Shown in pieces: positions 1-8,015 of a stretch of DNA of 64,000 nucleotides. The stretch is from contig CAZQRA010000003.1 in assembly GCA_964595575.1 (NCBI GenBank), positions 41,005 through 105,004 of the forward strand. Direction: 5' to 3'. The position numbers and the translations under genes were made by a program. Each line of letters starts with the position of its first letter. Position 1 is the first letter of the stretch. Source of the DNA: PALSA-612 sp964595575. Its GTDB lineage: Bacteria > Actinomycetota > Thermoleophilia > Gaiellales > Gaiellaceae. The notes below the pieces were generated by a model. That model saw nothing but the letters and a program-made list of their open reading frames with translations. It had not been told where the DNA came from and did no database searches.

Positions 1-13
1 AGCTCTTGGCTCG

Positions 14-769
14 GTGCCCAGCGTGATCGCCCTCATCCCCGCCCGCTCCGGCTCGGTGCGGGTACCCCACAAGAACATCCGCCCTCTGGCCGGCCATCCC
101 CTGCTCGCCTACGCCGTCGCCACCGCCGAGAAGGCGGGCGTCTTCGACCGCATCGTCTGCTCCACCGACTCCGAGGAGATCGCCGCTGTCGCCCGCTGGT
201 ACGGGGCCGAGGTCCCCTTCCTGCGGCCGGCCGAGTACGCCACCGCCACCTCTCCCGACATCGAGTGGATCCGCTTCACCCTGGAGCGCCTGCCCGAGCG
301 CTACGACCTCTTCGCCATCGTGCGGGCGACCAACCCCTTCCGCGGCCCCGACGCCATCCGCCGGGGCCTCGACCAGCTGCTCTCCGTGCCCGAGGCCGAC
401 TCGCTGCGGGCGGTGGAGCTGGTGAAGCAGCATCCCGGGAAGATGTGGGTGCTCGACGACGGAGGCCGCACCATGCGGCCCCTCCTCGACCAGTCCCACC
501 TGGAGGTCGCCTGGCACGCCGGCCAGTACCAAGCGCTTCCGCCCGTCTACGTCCAGAACTCGGCCCTGGAGATCGCCTGGACCCGGGTCGTCTTCGAGAC
601 GGGGACGCGGGAGGGGCGGGTGGTGGCCCCCTTCCTCACCCAGGGTCTGGAGGGCTTCAACGTCGACGACGAGGAGGACTGGGAGCGGGCCGAGGCCCTT
701 GTCTCCTCCGGTCGAGCGAGATTGACCCCCGTCGACCGCCCTCCCTACCCCTATGCTCCCCGGGTATGA
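14..769 (+). CDS. CMP-sugar cytidylyltransferase (acylneuraminate/Kdo type)
   Basis: Predicted cytosolic cytidylyltransferase of 251 residues that would couple CTP to an acidic keto sugar (nonulosonate- or Kdo-like) and release pyrophosphate. The N-terminus shows the family nucleotide-binding signature (IPARSGSVRVPHKN, about residues 7-20), then CSTDSEEIA near residue 50; the length fits small CMP-NeuAc/CMP-Kdo synthetases. GTG at 14 is chosen because the signature follows immediately, but a start before the window edge cannot be excluded. The stop overlaps the ATG of the next gene (ATGA, 766-769), which suggests coupled translation. No NeuB or KdsA synthase is visible in the window, so the sugar substrate is unknown. 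The family assignment is firm and the substrate open. Confidence 0.88.
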   Translation: MPSVIALIPARSGSVRVPHKNIRPLAGHPLLAYAVATAEKAGVFDRIVCSTDSEEIAAVARWYGAEVPFLRPAEYATATSPDIEWIRFTLERLPERYDLFAIVRATNPFRGPDAIRRGLDQLLSVPEADSLRAVELVKQHPGKMWVLDDGGRTMRPLLDQSHLEVAWHAGQYQALPPVYVQNSALEIAWTRVVFETGTREGRVVAPFLTQGLEGFNVDDEEDWERAEALVSSGRARLTPVDRPPYPYAPRV

Positions 770-1938
770 GGGTGGCGCAGCTCGAGACGCTCGCCTGCGA
801 CGGAGGGTGGCGTCCCTTCCTGTTCGTGAAGGTCACGACCGACGAGGGTCTCGTGGGGTGGGCGGAGGTCACCGACTCCCACGGATCGCCCCGCGGCCTC
901 TTCGGCGTGATCGAGGACCTGGCCCCCCTGGTCGTGGGACGCGACCCGCGGGCGACCGAGGCCGTGTACTGGGACCTGTACCGGGCCACCCGCCAAAGCC
1001 CAGGGTCGATCGTGGCCAAGGCCGTCGCCGCCATCGAGAACGCCCTCCTCGACGTCAAGGCCAAGGCGCTGGGGGTGCCCGTGTACGAGCTCTTCGGCGG
1101 GCCGGTGCGGACGAGGGTGCCCGTGTACTGGTCCCACTGCGGCACCACCCGAGCTCGGGCGTGGCAGGCGACGGGGACGCCCAAGCTCGACTCCTACGAG
1201 GCGGTGGTCGCCCTGGGCCGAGAGGTGGTGGAGCGCGGCTTCCGGGCCTTCAAGACCAACCTGGTCGTGCCCGGGGAGGAGCCCCAGGTCCTCCACCCCG
1301 GCTTCCACGGGCCCGGCCTCGACCGCAGTCCCTCCCGGGAGGTGGAGGAGGCCCTGCGCCGCCTGCTCGACGCCTTCCACGAGGGCACCGGCGGCCGTGC
1401 CGAGCCCATGGTCGACCTCAACTTCAACTTCGCCTGCGAGGGGATGCTGCGGGTGGCCAGGGCGCTCGAGGAGTACGGGCTCATGTGGCTGGAGGTGGAC
1501 ACCTACGAGCCTGCCGCCCTCGCCCACCTGCGGCGGGGGACGACCCTCCCCGTCTGCTCGGGCGAGAACCTCTACGGGGCCCGAGCCTTCCGCCCCTTCC
1601 TGGAGCAGGGAGCGATGGACGTGGCCTCGGTGGACGTGATCTGGAACGGCTTCGCCCAGGCCAAGAAGATCGCCGACCTGGCCGAGACCTTCGAGGTGAG
1701 CTGCGCTCCCCACAACTACTACTCCCACCTCGCCACCTTCATCTCCGCCCAGTGGTGCGCCACCATCCCCAACTGCCGCATCCTGGAGGTGGACGTCGAC
1801 GACGTCCCCTGGAAGGACGAGCTGACGACGGCCGTGCCGGCCATCTCCGAGGGGGAGATGGCGATCCCCACGGGGCCGGGCTGGGGGGCGGAGGTGAACG
1901 AGGAGGTGGCGCGGGCGCACCCGTGGCCCTCCACCTGA
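766..1938 (+). CDS. Enolase-superfamily enzyme (mandelate racemase / sugar-acid dehydratase-like)
   Basis: A 390-residue protein of the mandelate racemase/muconate lactonizing enzyme group, Mg-dependent enzymes that abstract the alpha proton of a carboxylate; many are aldonate dehydratases making 2-keto-3-deoxy sugar acids. N-terminal capping domain about 1-120, then the barrel. Visible candidate catalytic residues are Lys163 (FKTN), metal ligands Asp217 (VDLNFNF), Glu243 (WLEVD) and Glu267 (SGEN), and His316 (APHNYY). The ATG at 766 overlaps the stop of the CMP-sugar synthetase gene. Longer versions of the frame read back through that gene without family similarity. The pairing suggests the product may feed the cytidylyltransferase (inference). 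Specific substrate unknown; racemase or dehydratase activity cannot be separated by eye. Confidence 0.85.
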   Translation: MRVAQLETLACDGGWRPFLFVKVTTDEGLVGWAEVTDSHGSPRGLFGVIEDLAPLVVGRDPRATEAVYWDLYRATRQSPGSIVAKAVAAIENALLDVKAKALGVPVYELFGGPVRTRVPVYWSHCGTTRARAWQATGTPKLDSYEAVVALGREVVERGFRAFKTNLVVPGEEPQVLHPGFHGPGLDRSPSREVEEALRRLLDAFHEGTGGRAEPMVDLNFNFACEGMLRVARALEEYGLMWLEVDTYEPAALAHLRRGTTLPVCSGENLYGARAFRPFLEQGAMDVASVDVIWNGFAQAKKIADLAETFEVSCAPHNYYSHLATFISAQWCATIPNCRILEVDVDDVPWKDELTTAVPAISEGEMAIPTGPGWGAEVNEEVARAHPWPST

Positions 1939-2741
1939 TCCACCACCTGTGGCCGGCCGGCCTCGCCGTCAGGGCGGTGTGGGCGACGGCGGTACGGCTG
2001 GGCCTGCAGGTGTACGACCCCAGGCGGGAGAGCCTCTCCCGGCTGGACGAGCTGAGCGAGTACGTCCTCGATTCCCGCCCTGTGCGGGACAAGCGCCCCA
2101 CCACGGCGGCGGAGGGAGTCCCCGACCTGACGCTCGTCCCCGAGGCCCTGGCCGACGTGCTCGACCTGGAGCGGTTCCGCGGCTGCCGGGTGCTCGAGGT
2201 GGGGCCCAAGTACGGGGTGCACTCCCTGTGGATCGACCGGGAGCTTGCCCCCTCCGAGATCGTCTTCTGCGACTTCGCCTCCGATCGCCCCTTGCACGAG
2301 CGCTGGACGGGCAAGCTGCGAAGCCCCCACCGCTTCGTCTACGGCGACCTGCGCACAGCCTGGGAGCTCGTCGAGCTTTCCCCCTTCGACCTCGTCCTCT
2401 TCCTGGGCGTCCTCTACCACTCCGCCTGGCACCTGGAGCTCCTGGCCATGCTCAACCGGGTGACGCGCATGGGGGGGACGATGCTCCTGGAGTCGACGGT
2501 CGATCCCCGCCCCGACGCCCTGGTACGGCTCCGCTGGCCACCCGACACCGGCAAGGCCAAGGCCGTCCCCACCGTGACCGCTCTGCGCATGGAGCTCGCC
2601 TGGACCGGCTGGCGCCGGGTACGCCGCTTCGCCGACTACCGCCCCGGCTCGAGTGAAGCCCTCTTCCTGTGCGAGAAGACCGACGAGCTGGAGGAGGCTA
2701 CCGGCCTTGCCCCGGTGGTCAGGCCCCACCGTCCTGCCTGA
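1923..2741 (+). CDS. Class I SAM-dependent methyltransferase
   Basis: About 272 residues. The SAM-binding motif I reads VLEVGPKYGVHSLW, followed by an acidic residue region (FCDFASD) and DLVLFLGVLYHS, resembling motif IV of small-molecule methyltransferases of the tRNA-mo5U34/DUF1698-like shape. The substrate is probably a sugar or lipid-linked intermediate, by context only. The GTG at 1923 overlaps the 3' end of the enolase-superfamily gene by 16 bases; a second GTG at 1977 is also possible. The stop at 2741 leaves about 50 bases before the transketolase. Family fairly sure, substrate unknown. Confidence 0.75.
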   Translation: MALHLIHHLWPAGLAVRAVWATAVRLGLQVYDPRRESLSRLDELSEYVLDSRPVRDKRPTTAAEGVPDLTLVPEALADVLDLERFRGCRVLEVGPKYGVHSLWIDRELAPSEIVFCDFASDRPLHERWTGKLRSPHRFVYGDLRTAWELVELSPFDLVLFLGVLYHSAWHLELLAMLNRVTRMGGTMLLESTVDPRPDALVRLRWPPDTGKAKAVPTVTALRMELAWTGWRRVRRFADYRPGSSEALFLCEKTDELEEATGLAPVVRPHRPA

Positions 2742-2790
2742 GGGGAGGATTCCGCCCCCGCGCTCGGCTCCGCGCGCTAGCGTCTCCTGC

Positions 2791-4746
2791 GTGCCCGAGC
2801 TGACCCTCGTCGCCAAGGCCGAGCTCGACCGCGTCCGCGCCGCCCGGGGCGACCGCGACCTCGTCCTCTCCTGTCTCGCCGACATGTGCCGGCTCAACGC
2901 CCTCACGGCCGTCAAGCGGGCAGGCTCCGGCCACCTCGGCTCCAGCTTCAGCGCCATGGATATCGTCGTCCACCTTCTGCTCGAGGAGCTGAACACGGCC
3001 ACGGTCGGCTTCCAGCACCCCGACCGCGACGTCTACTTCTCCTCGAAGGGCCACGACTGCCCCGGCCTCTACGCCGTGCTCTACGCGCTGGGCGTCATCC
3101 CCCGGGAGCGGTTCCTGCGTCTGCGCCGGCTGGGGGGGCTCGACGGTCACCCGGACGTGGCCGTTCCCGGCATCGAGGCCAACTCGGGCTCCCTGGGGAT
3201 GGGCATCTCCAAGGGTAGGGGGATGGCCCTCGCCAAGCGCCTGCTCGGCCGCTCCGGGGTGGTGGTGGTGATGGTGGGAGACGGCGAGCTCCAGGAGGGG
3301 CAGAGCTGGGAGGGCCTCCAGGGGGCTTCCCACCACGGCGTCTCCAACCTGTGGGTCGTCGTCGACCGCAACGAGGTCCAGTCGGACAAGCCCACCGAGG
3401 AGGTCCTCGCCCTCGGCGCCCTGGAGGACAAGCTCGCCGCCTTCGGCTGGGAGGTGGCAAGCTGCGACGGCCACGACCACGCCGCCCTCCGCCGCGCCTT
3501 CGCCCGCTTCCGGGCAGGGTCGCCCAAGCCCAAGGCTCTCCTCGCCCGCACGGTCAAGGGCAAGGGGGTCTCCTTCATGGAGCACCCGCTCGCCCTGGCG
3601 GAAGGAGGGGGCGTCTACCGCTGGCACGCGGGTGCCCCTGACGACGAGGCTTACGTGCGCGCTCGCGACGAGCTCCGGGCTCGGATCGAGGACAAGCTGG
3701 CCGAGCTCGGCCTCGAGCCGCTGACGCTGGAGCCGGTGGAGCAGGAGCCCGAGGAGGGCGGCTACAGCTTGCAAGGGGAGCCCCAGTCGGGGGCCGGCTC
3801 CCGGCGCACGGTGACCGACGAGTACGTGGCCCAGGCCTACGGGGAGGCCTTGCTCGACCTCGTCCGCGACCACCCCCGGATCGTCGTCCTCGACGCCGAC
3901 CTTGCCTCCGACTGCCGGGTGCGGGGGGTAGAGGTCGCCTACCCTGAGCGCTTCCACGAGTGCGGCATCGCCGAGCAGGACATGGTGTCGGCCGCCGCCG
4001 GCCTCGCCCGCCAGGGGCTCCTGCCGGTGGTGAACTCCTTCGCTGCCTTCCTCGCCTCCCGGGCCAACGAGCAGATCTACAACCAGGCGAGCGAGGGGAC
4101 GAAGGTGGTCTACGCCCTCCACTACGCGGGCCTCGTCCCCGCGGGGCCGGGAAAGTCGCACCAAAGCCTGCGGGACGTCTCCCTGCTGGCGGCGATCCCG
4201 GGCATGACCATCGTCCAGCCGGGAAATAGCGAGGAGACGAGGGCGCTCCTTCGCTGGGCGGTGGAAGAGGCAGAGGGGGACGTGGCCATCCGCCTTGCCA
4301 TCGGCCCCTCTCCCCGGCGGATCGCGCTTCCTGGCCTCTCCCCCGTCCCTGGGCGGGGGGCGATCCTGCGTCCGGGCAGGGACGCCCTCCTCCTCGCCTA
4401 CGGCCCGGTCATGCTCCACGAGGCCCTCGTCTGCGCCGAGACGCTGGAGCGCCGGGGCGTCGATCTCCAGGTGGTGAGCATGCCCTGGCTCAATCGAGTG
4501 GACAGGGAGTGGGCAGAGGAGCTCGTCGCTCCCTTCCCTGCCGTGTACGTCCTCGAGGACCACGCCCCCGTGGGCGCCCTTGGGGACGCCCTGCGGCGGG
4601 CCCTTCCGGGCCGCCCGGTGACCGTGCTCGGAGTCGAGGGCTGGCCAGCCTGCGGCACGCCGCGGGAGGCTCTCCGCTTCCACCGCCTGGACGGAGCCTC
4701 CTTGGCCGGGCGCGTCCTCGCCCAGCTCGCCGCTCGTGCGACGTGA
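2791..4746 (+). CDS. Transketolase, single chain
   Basis: Thiamine-diphosphate enzyme of 651 residues with both the N-terminal TPP domain and the C-terminal pyrimidine/transketolase-C domains, transferring two-carbon ketol units between sugar phosphates. Visible motifs: SGHLGSSFS near residue 50, the TPP/Mg motif GDGELQEGQ with a downstream NEVQSD, and in the second half ECGIAEQDMVSAAAGLA with the conserved glutamate. Length fits full-size transketolase, not the split N/C pairs often seen in archaea and some actinobacteria. GTG at 2791 starts directly at the conserved N-terminus; the frame extends upstream only through non-homologous sequence. It sits among sugar-modifying genes, so it may supply a biosynthetic ketose rather than the central pentose pathway (inference). 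Confidence 0.85.
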   Translation: MPELTLVAKAELDRVRAARGDRDLVLSCLADMCRLNALTAVKRAGSGHLGSSFSAMDIVVHLLLEELNTATVGFQHPDRDVYFSSKGHDCPGLYAVLYALGVIPRERFLRLRRLGGLDGHPDVAVPGIEANSGSLGMGISKGRGMALAKRLLGRSGVVVVMVGDGELQEGQSWEGLQGASHHGVSNLWVVVDRNEVQSDKPTEEVLALGALEDKLAAFGWEVASCDGHDHAALRRAFARFRAGSPKPKALLARTVKGKGVSFMEHPLALAEGGGVYRWHAGAPDDEAYVRARDELRARIEDKLAELGLEPLTLEPVEQEPEEGGYSLQGEPQSGAGSRRTVTDEYVAQAYGEALLDLVRDHPRIVVLDADLASDCRVRGVEVAYPERFHECGIAEQDMVSAAAGLARQGLLPVVNSFAAFLASRANEQIYNQASEGTKVVYALHYAGLVPAGPGKSHQSLRDVSLLAAIPGMTIVQPGNSEETRALLRWAVEEAEGDVAIRLAIGPSPRRIALPGLSPVPGRGAILRPGRDALLLAYGPVMLHEALVCAETLERRGVDLQVVSMPWLNRVDREWAEELVAPFPAVYVLEDHAPVGALGDALRRALPGRPVTVLGVEGWPACGTPREALRFHRLDGASLAGRVLAQLAARAT

Positions 4747-4977
4747 CCAGGACGATGCCGCCTCCTTGCCTCCCTCGTCTCCTCCGAGGTCGCTCGCGCC
4801 GGCGGCAGCTTCCACCCCCACCATGGGCAGCTGGTGGCTCCGGCTCCCGTTCGACTCGACACGGCGTCTTCTGCGGGCTCGCTGGCCGCCCGGGAGCGAC
4901 CGGCAGCCGCTTTGCCTGGATGGTGGACGTGCCGGCGCCGATGGAGGAGGAAGCCGCCCTCGAGCGCCTAGCGTAGG

Positions 4978-6360
4978 GTGGAAGCCGTGCGGCCCCGCTC
5001 GGTCTCCAAGCCCCTCTGGCTCGTCCTACCCGACCAGCTCTCGACCAGGGTCTTCTTCGACTGCGGGATCGTGGAGCTTCTGGCCGAGGAGCTCGGCCCA
5101 AGCCTGCGCCTCGTCTTCCTGCTTCCTCCCGAGGAGGGCGCCGAGTGGGCGGGACGCATGCCTGGGGTGGCGGCTACCCAGCGCCTCGACCTCTTTCCTT
5201 GGCGGCCGAGCCTCCCCGAGCGGGCCCACCGGCTGCTCGATCGCTGGCTCGACCGGCAGATCGGCTTCTATCCCCTCGCGCTCCGCCACAGCCTCCGCCA
5301 CGGCTTCCACCGCGAGCGGATGCGGCCCGGGCACCGGAACTGGTTCCTCGACCCCAGTCGGGCCGGCCCGCTCCCGCGCTGGCAGTGGCTCGACCCCTGG
5401 ATGCGCCGCTGGCACTACGGGCGGCTCCGCTACGTCCCCTCGGCTCTGCGGGCGGCGCTAGTGCGGGAGCGGCCCACCGTCGTCCTCAGCAACGTGCAGA
5501 TGCAGTCGGTGGTGCCGGTGATCGTGGCCGCCCGCCGGCTCGCGCTCGCCTGCGTCGGCTACGTGGCGAGCTGGGATCACCCCCTGGGCAAGGGGATCGT
5601 GTGCCCCCACCTGCGGCGCTACCTGGTGCAGAACCAGGCCATGCGCGAGGATCTCGTGCGCTACCACGGCATCGAGCCCTCCCGCATCGTCGTCACCGGC
5701 TGGCCCCAGACGGATCTCTACTACCGCCGGCGGCCTCGGGCCGACTACGAGGATCTGGTGCGCGGCTACGGGCTCGACCCCGGCCGGCCGCTCGTCATGG
5801 TCATGGGGAACACGCCCACCAACGCGCCCTACGAGCCCCGCCTGGTGGAGCGGCTCGTGGCCTGGTGGGAGGAGGAAGGTCGCGATCGGCTCCAGCTTCT
5901 CTTTCGCCCCCATCCCCGCGACCGGGAGTGGCGGCAGCGGTTCGCGGCAGCCCTGGGCAAGCCGGGGACCTACGTGCAGGAGCCCAGCTTCACCGACCTG
6001 GAGGCGCTGGCCACGCTCCTCCAGCACGGAAGCTGCGTCGTCGCCAACGCCGGCACCATCCTCCTCGACGCCCTCGTCAACGATCGCCCTGCCGTGTGCG
6101 TGCTCTACGACGAGGGCGCTCCCTCGGGGGAGCGGTTCGCCGCTACGAACGCCCTGGGGGAGCACTACCGGGCGCTCATGCGCTCCCGGGCCTTCTACCG
6201 GGCGGAGCGGTTCGAGGAGGTCGTGGCCGGCATCGAGCGGGCCCTTGCCCACCCTGAGGAGCTGGCCGAGGAGCGCCGGCGGGTGGCCCTGGAGGTGGTG
6301 GGGGAGGTGGACGGCAGGGCGGCCGAGCGGGTGGTGGAGGCGATCGTCGCTGCCAGGTAG
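4978..6360 (+). CDS. GT-B-like glycosyltransferase / glycerophosphotransferase-like protein
   Basis: About 460 residues, not assignable to one family by eye. The C-terminal half has GT-B character: RIVVTGWPQTDLYYRR, then RPLVMVMGNTPTNAPY, LLFRPHPRDREW and NAGTILLDALVNDRPAVCV, a pattern shared by CDP-glycerol glycerophosphotransferases and CMP/UDP-sugar-using capsule transferases. The N-terminal half contains a conserved-looking NVQMQSVVPVIVAARR stretch. GTG at 4978 is used; a second GTG lies three codons in. About 230 bases with no recognisable feature separate it from the transketolase. The next gene follows after about 20 bases. Glycan assembly role likely from context; donor unknown. Confidence 0.6.
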   Translation: MEAVRPRSVSKPLWLVLPDQLSTRVFFDCGIVELLAEELGPSLRLVFLLPPEEGAEWAGRMPGVAATQRLDLFPWRPSLPERAHRLLDRWLDRQIGFYPLALRHSLRHGFHRERMRPGHRNWFLDPSRAGPLPRWQWLDPWMRRWHYGRLRYVPSALRAALVRERPTVVLSNVQMQSVVPVIVAARRLALACVGYVASWDHPLGKGIVCPHLRRYLVQNQAMREDLVRYHGIEPSRIVVTGWPQTDLYYRRRPRADYEDLVRGYGLDPGRPLVMVMGNTPTNAPYEPRLVERLVAWWEEEGRDRLQLLFRPHPRDREWRQRFAAALGKPGTYVQEPSFTDLEALATLLQHGSCVVANAGTILLDALVNDRPAVCVLYDEGAPSGERFAATNALGEHYRALMRSRAFYRAERFEEVVAGIERALAHPEELAEERRRVALEVVGEVDGRAAERVVEAIVAAR

Positions 6361-6381
6361 GATCCGACCCCGCGTGCGAGG

Positions 6382-7416
6382 ATGAGGCTGGTCATGACCC
6401 TCCTTGTCCGCGACGAGGCGGACATCGTCGAGGCCCAGCTTGCCTTCCACCTGGCGGCGGGGGTGGACTTCGTCATCGCCACCGACCACCGCTCCCAGGA
6501 CGGAACGACGGACATCCTCCGCCGCTACGAGCGCCAAGGGGTGCTGCGCCTGATCCAGGTCGACGAGGAGGCGTACAAGCAGGCCGAGTGGGTGACCCGC
6601 ATGGCCCGCCTGGCCGCCACCGAGCACGGCGCCGACTGGGTCATCCACGCCGACGCCGACGAGTTCTTCTGGCCCCGGGGCGGCGACCTCAAGGAGGTGC
6701 TGGAGGCGATGCCGCCCCGCTACGGCGTCGTGCAGGGGTACTGCCGGAACTTCCTCCCTCGGCCCGGAGAGGGCCCGTTCTGGGAGCGGATGACCGTGCG
6801 CCTGACGCCCCAGGCGCCCATCACCGACCCGCGGACGCCCTATCGCCCCAACGTGAGGGTCGTTCACCGCGCTCACCCCGATGCCCGGGTGGGGCTGGGA
6901 AACCACGTGCTCGTGGAGCCCCGCCTTCTCACCCTCCACGGCTGGTACCCGCTCGAGGTCCTCCACTTCCCCATCCGCAGCCTGGAGCAGTGCCGCAGGA
7001 AGAACCTCGCTATCTACGAGGCCCTGGGGGACAGGCGGCGGGGCGACCACATCGAGGCCGTCCAGGCCCACGCACGCGGCCGCATGCAGGAGTACTACCA
7101 GTCGCTTGAGGTGGACGACCAGGAGCTGGAGCGCGGCTTGGCCGAGGGGACGCTGGTCGTCGATACCCGCCTGCGCGACGCTATGCGCGAGATCGTCCGC
7201 GCCCAGGGCGAGGGGCAGACCCCCAGCCTCCGCTTCCCCCGCCCCAGCGTGGTGGAGGAGGCAGCCTACGCGGTGGACGTCGCCCTCCTGGGCGAGACCG
7301 ACGTGGTGCGCGCCCGGCGCCACCTGGAGGAGCTGGAGCGACGGCTGGCGGCGCTCGAGCGGCGCCCTTCCGCCCGGATCCTTCGGGCCCTGCGCCGGAT
7401 TCGCGGCCGCGTATGA
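6382..7416 (+). CDS. Glycosyltransferase family 2-like (Glyco_tranf_2_4 type)
   Basis: Intact member, 344 residues, of the GT-A family that recurs through this window. It opens with MRLVMTLLVRDEADIV, then ATDHRSQDGTT (about 33-43) and the metal/nucleotide-sugar motif DADE at 91-94 (HADADEFFWPRG). The C-terminal third is shared only with its local paralogs: LEVLHFPIRSLEQ, then LVVDTRLRDA, EEAAYAVD and a basic coiled-coil-like tail (LEELERRLAALERR). It would transfer a sugar from an NDP donor at the inner membrane face. Start at ATG 6382 is fixed by the conserved N-terminus. Its stop overlaps an ATG (7413) that begins a decayed paralog. Acceptor unknown. Confidence 0.82.
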   Translation: MRLVMTLLVRDEADIVEAQLAFHLAAGVDFVIATDHRSQDGTTDILRRYERQGVLRLIQVDEEAYKQAEWVTRMARLAATEHGADWVIHADADEFFWPRGGDLKEVLEAMPPRYGVVQGYCRNFLPRPGEGPFWERMTVRLTPQAPITDPRTPYRPNVRVVHRAHPDARVGLGNHVLVEPRLLTLHGWYPLEVLHFPIRSLEQCRRKNLAIYEALGDRRRGDHIEAVQAHARGRMQEYYQSLEVDDQELERGLAEGTLVVDTRLRDAMREIVRAQGEGQTPSLRFPRPSVVEEAAYAVDVALLGETDVVRARRHLEELERRLAALERRPSARILRALRRIRGRV

Positions 7417-7480
7417 GGCTGGCGATGGCGCTCCGCGTCCGCGACCACGCGGCCGTCGACGGGCAAGAAGAGATCGTCGG
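7413..7480 (+). pseudogene. 5' remnant of a GT2-family gene
   Basis: ATG at 7413 overlaps the stop of the intact GT2 gene in ATGA style and opens MRLAMALRVRDHAAVD, clearly matching the family N-terminus MRLVMTLLVRDEADIV. After about 16 codons the similarity ends and the sequence runs into the 124-bp repeat starting at 7478. No DxD motif or later part of the family follows on this strand. I read it as the start of a second tandem GT2 gene destroyed by insertion or recombination. Confidence 0.65.
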
Positions 7481-7602
7481 CGCCGGCGTCCCCGGCCGCG
7501 GCGTCGTCGAGCCCGGCGAGGTTGCCTCGGGTCGCGGCTCTTGCCGGCGCCGGCTACGGGGCGCCGTCGGCCCGCGTTGATCGAGCGGACGACCTGGTCG
7601 CG
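7478..7602. repeat. 124-bp dispersed repeat, copy 1
   Basis: Starts with CGGCGCCGGCGTCCCCGG and matches 11261-11384 with only a few substitutions and a small indel across about 124 bases. It contains a GC-rich self-complementary core (GCCGGCGCCGGC) near 7540-7555. Both copies abut a truncated GT2 gene piece, which suggests a recombination or insertion site. No convincing coding reading is shared between copies. Confidence 0.75.
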
Positions 7603-7607
7603 CTTGC

Positions 7608-7978
7608 CTAGCCGCCGGCCTGCCGGTCCCCGATGCGCTTCGGGAGCGCCCCAAGCTTGCTGGAGAGCCGCGCGGGGAGCCGCCGCTCGCCGGCCCGAAG
7701 TCGCTGCTCGAGCGCCTCGAGCCGCCGTTGTGCGCGCACGAGGTCGGCGTCCGTGAGGACGGCGGCGTCAACCGCGTAGGCAGCAGAATCGGCGGCGTCG
7801 GGCTCGGGGAAGGACAGCACTGACTCGGCGGGCGACAGGGCGAACCCTGTCGGCGACGTCCTTCCGGCCCGGAGCGCGGAGCGCGTCGCGCAGGCGCGTG
7901 TCCAGCACCGGGGAATCCTCGCGGAGGCCGCGCTCGAGGTTGGTGGCCGCTCGCCAGCACCGTCAGCACGACCTTCAT
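7608..7978 (-). pseudogene. GT2-family gene with large internal deletion
   Basis: On the minus strand an ATG at 7978 starts MKVVLTVLASG, matching the family N-terminus (compare VKVVMTVIARGE inside the gene at 39653). It jumps directly to the C-terminal family signature, readable as NLERGLREDSPVLDTRLRDALR in a shifted frame, and then, in another frame, AAYAVDAAVLTDADLVRAQRRLEALEQRL ending at 7608. The whole catalytic centre with the DxD motif is missing. A deletion of most of the gene plus frameshifts explains it. It cannot encode an active enzyme. Confidence 0.75.
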
Positions 7979-8015
7979 CACCTGCGAGCGTAGCGGTGCA
8001 CGGGGGATCGGCAGG

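Noticed and set aside
265..765. Extension of the enolase-superfamily gene upstream to 265
   Set aside because: It reads a Pro/Arg-rich shadow of the cytidylyltransferase; the family N-terminus starts at the ATG 766.
14..769. Full sialic acid biosynthesis pathway
   Set aside because: Although CMP-synthetase, NeuD-like and UDP-GlcNAc 2-epimerase-like genes are present, no NeuB synthase is seen and the genes lie far apart, so a named pathway is not supported.
2719..4824. A 701-codon open frame opposite the transketolase
   Set aside because: Composition is the mirror of the coding strand with no recognisable motif; long antisense frames are expected at this GC content. The same holds for 5458-7323 and 37722-39239.
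7413..7580. A 55-codon gene beginning MRLAMALRV
   Set aside because: Only the first 16 codons match the GT2 family; the remainder is repeat sequence that is not in the same frame in the other copy.
7478..7602. 124-bp repeat as an insertion-sequence end (contains GGCTCTTGCCGG, similar to the ISL3 end)
   Set aside because: Similarity to the ISL3 right end covers only the first 7 bases and lies inside the repeat, not at its border.
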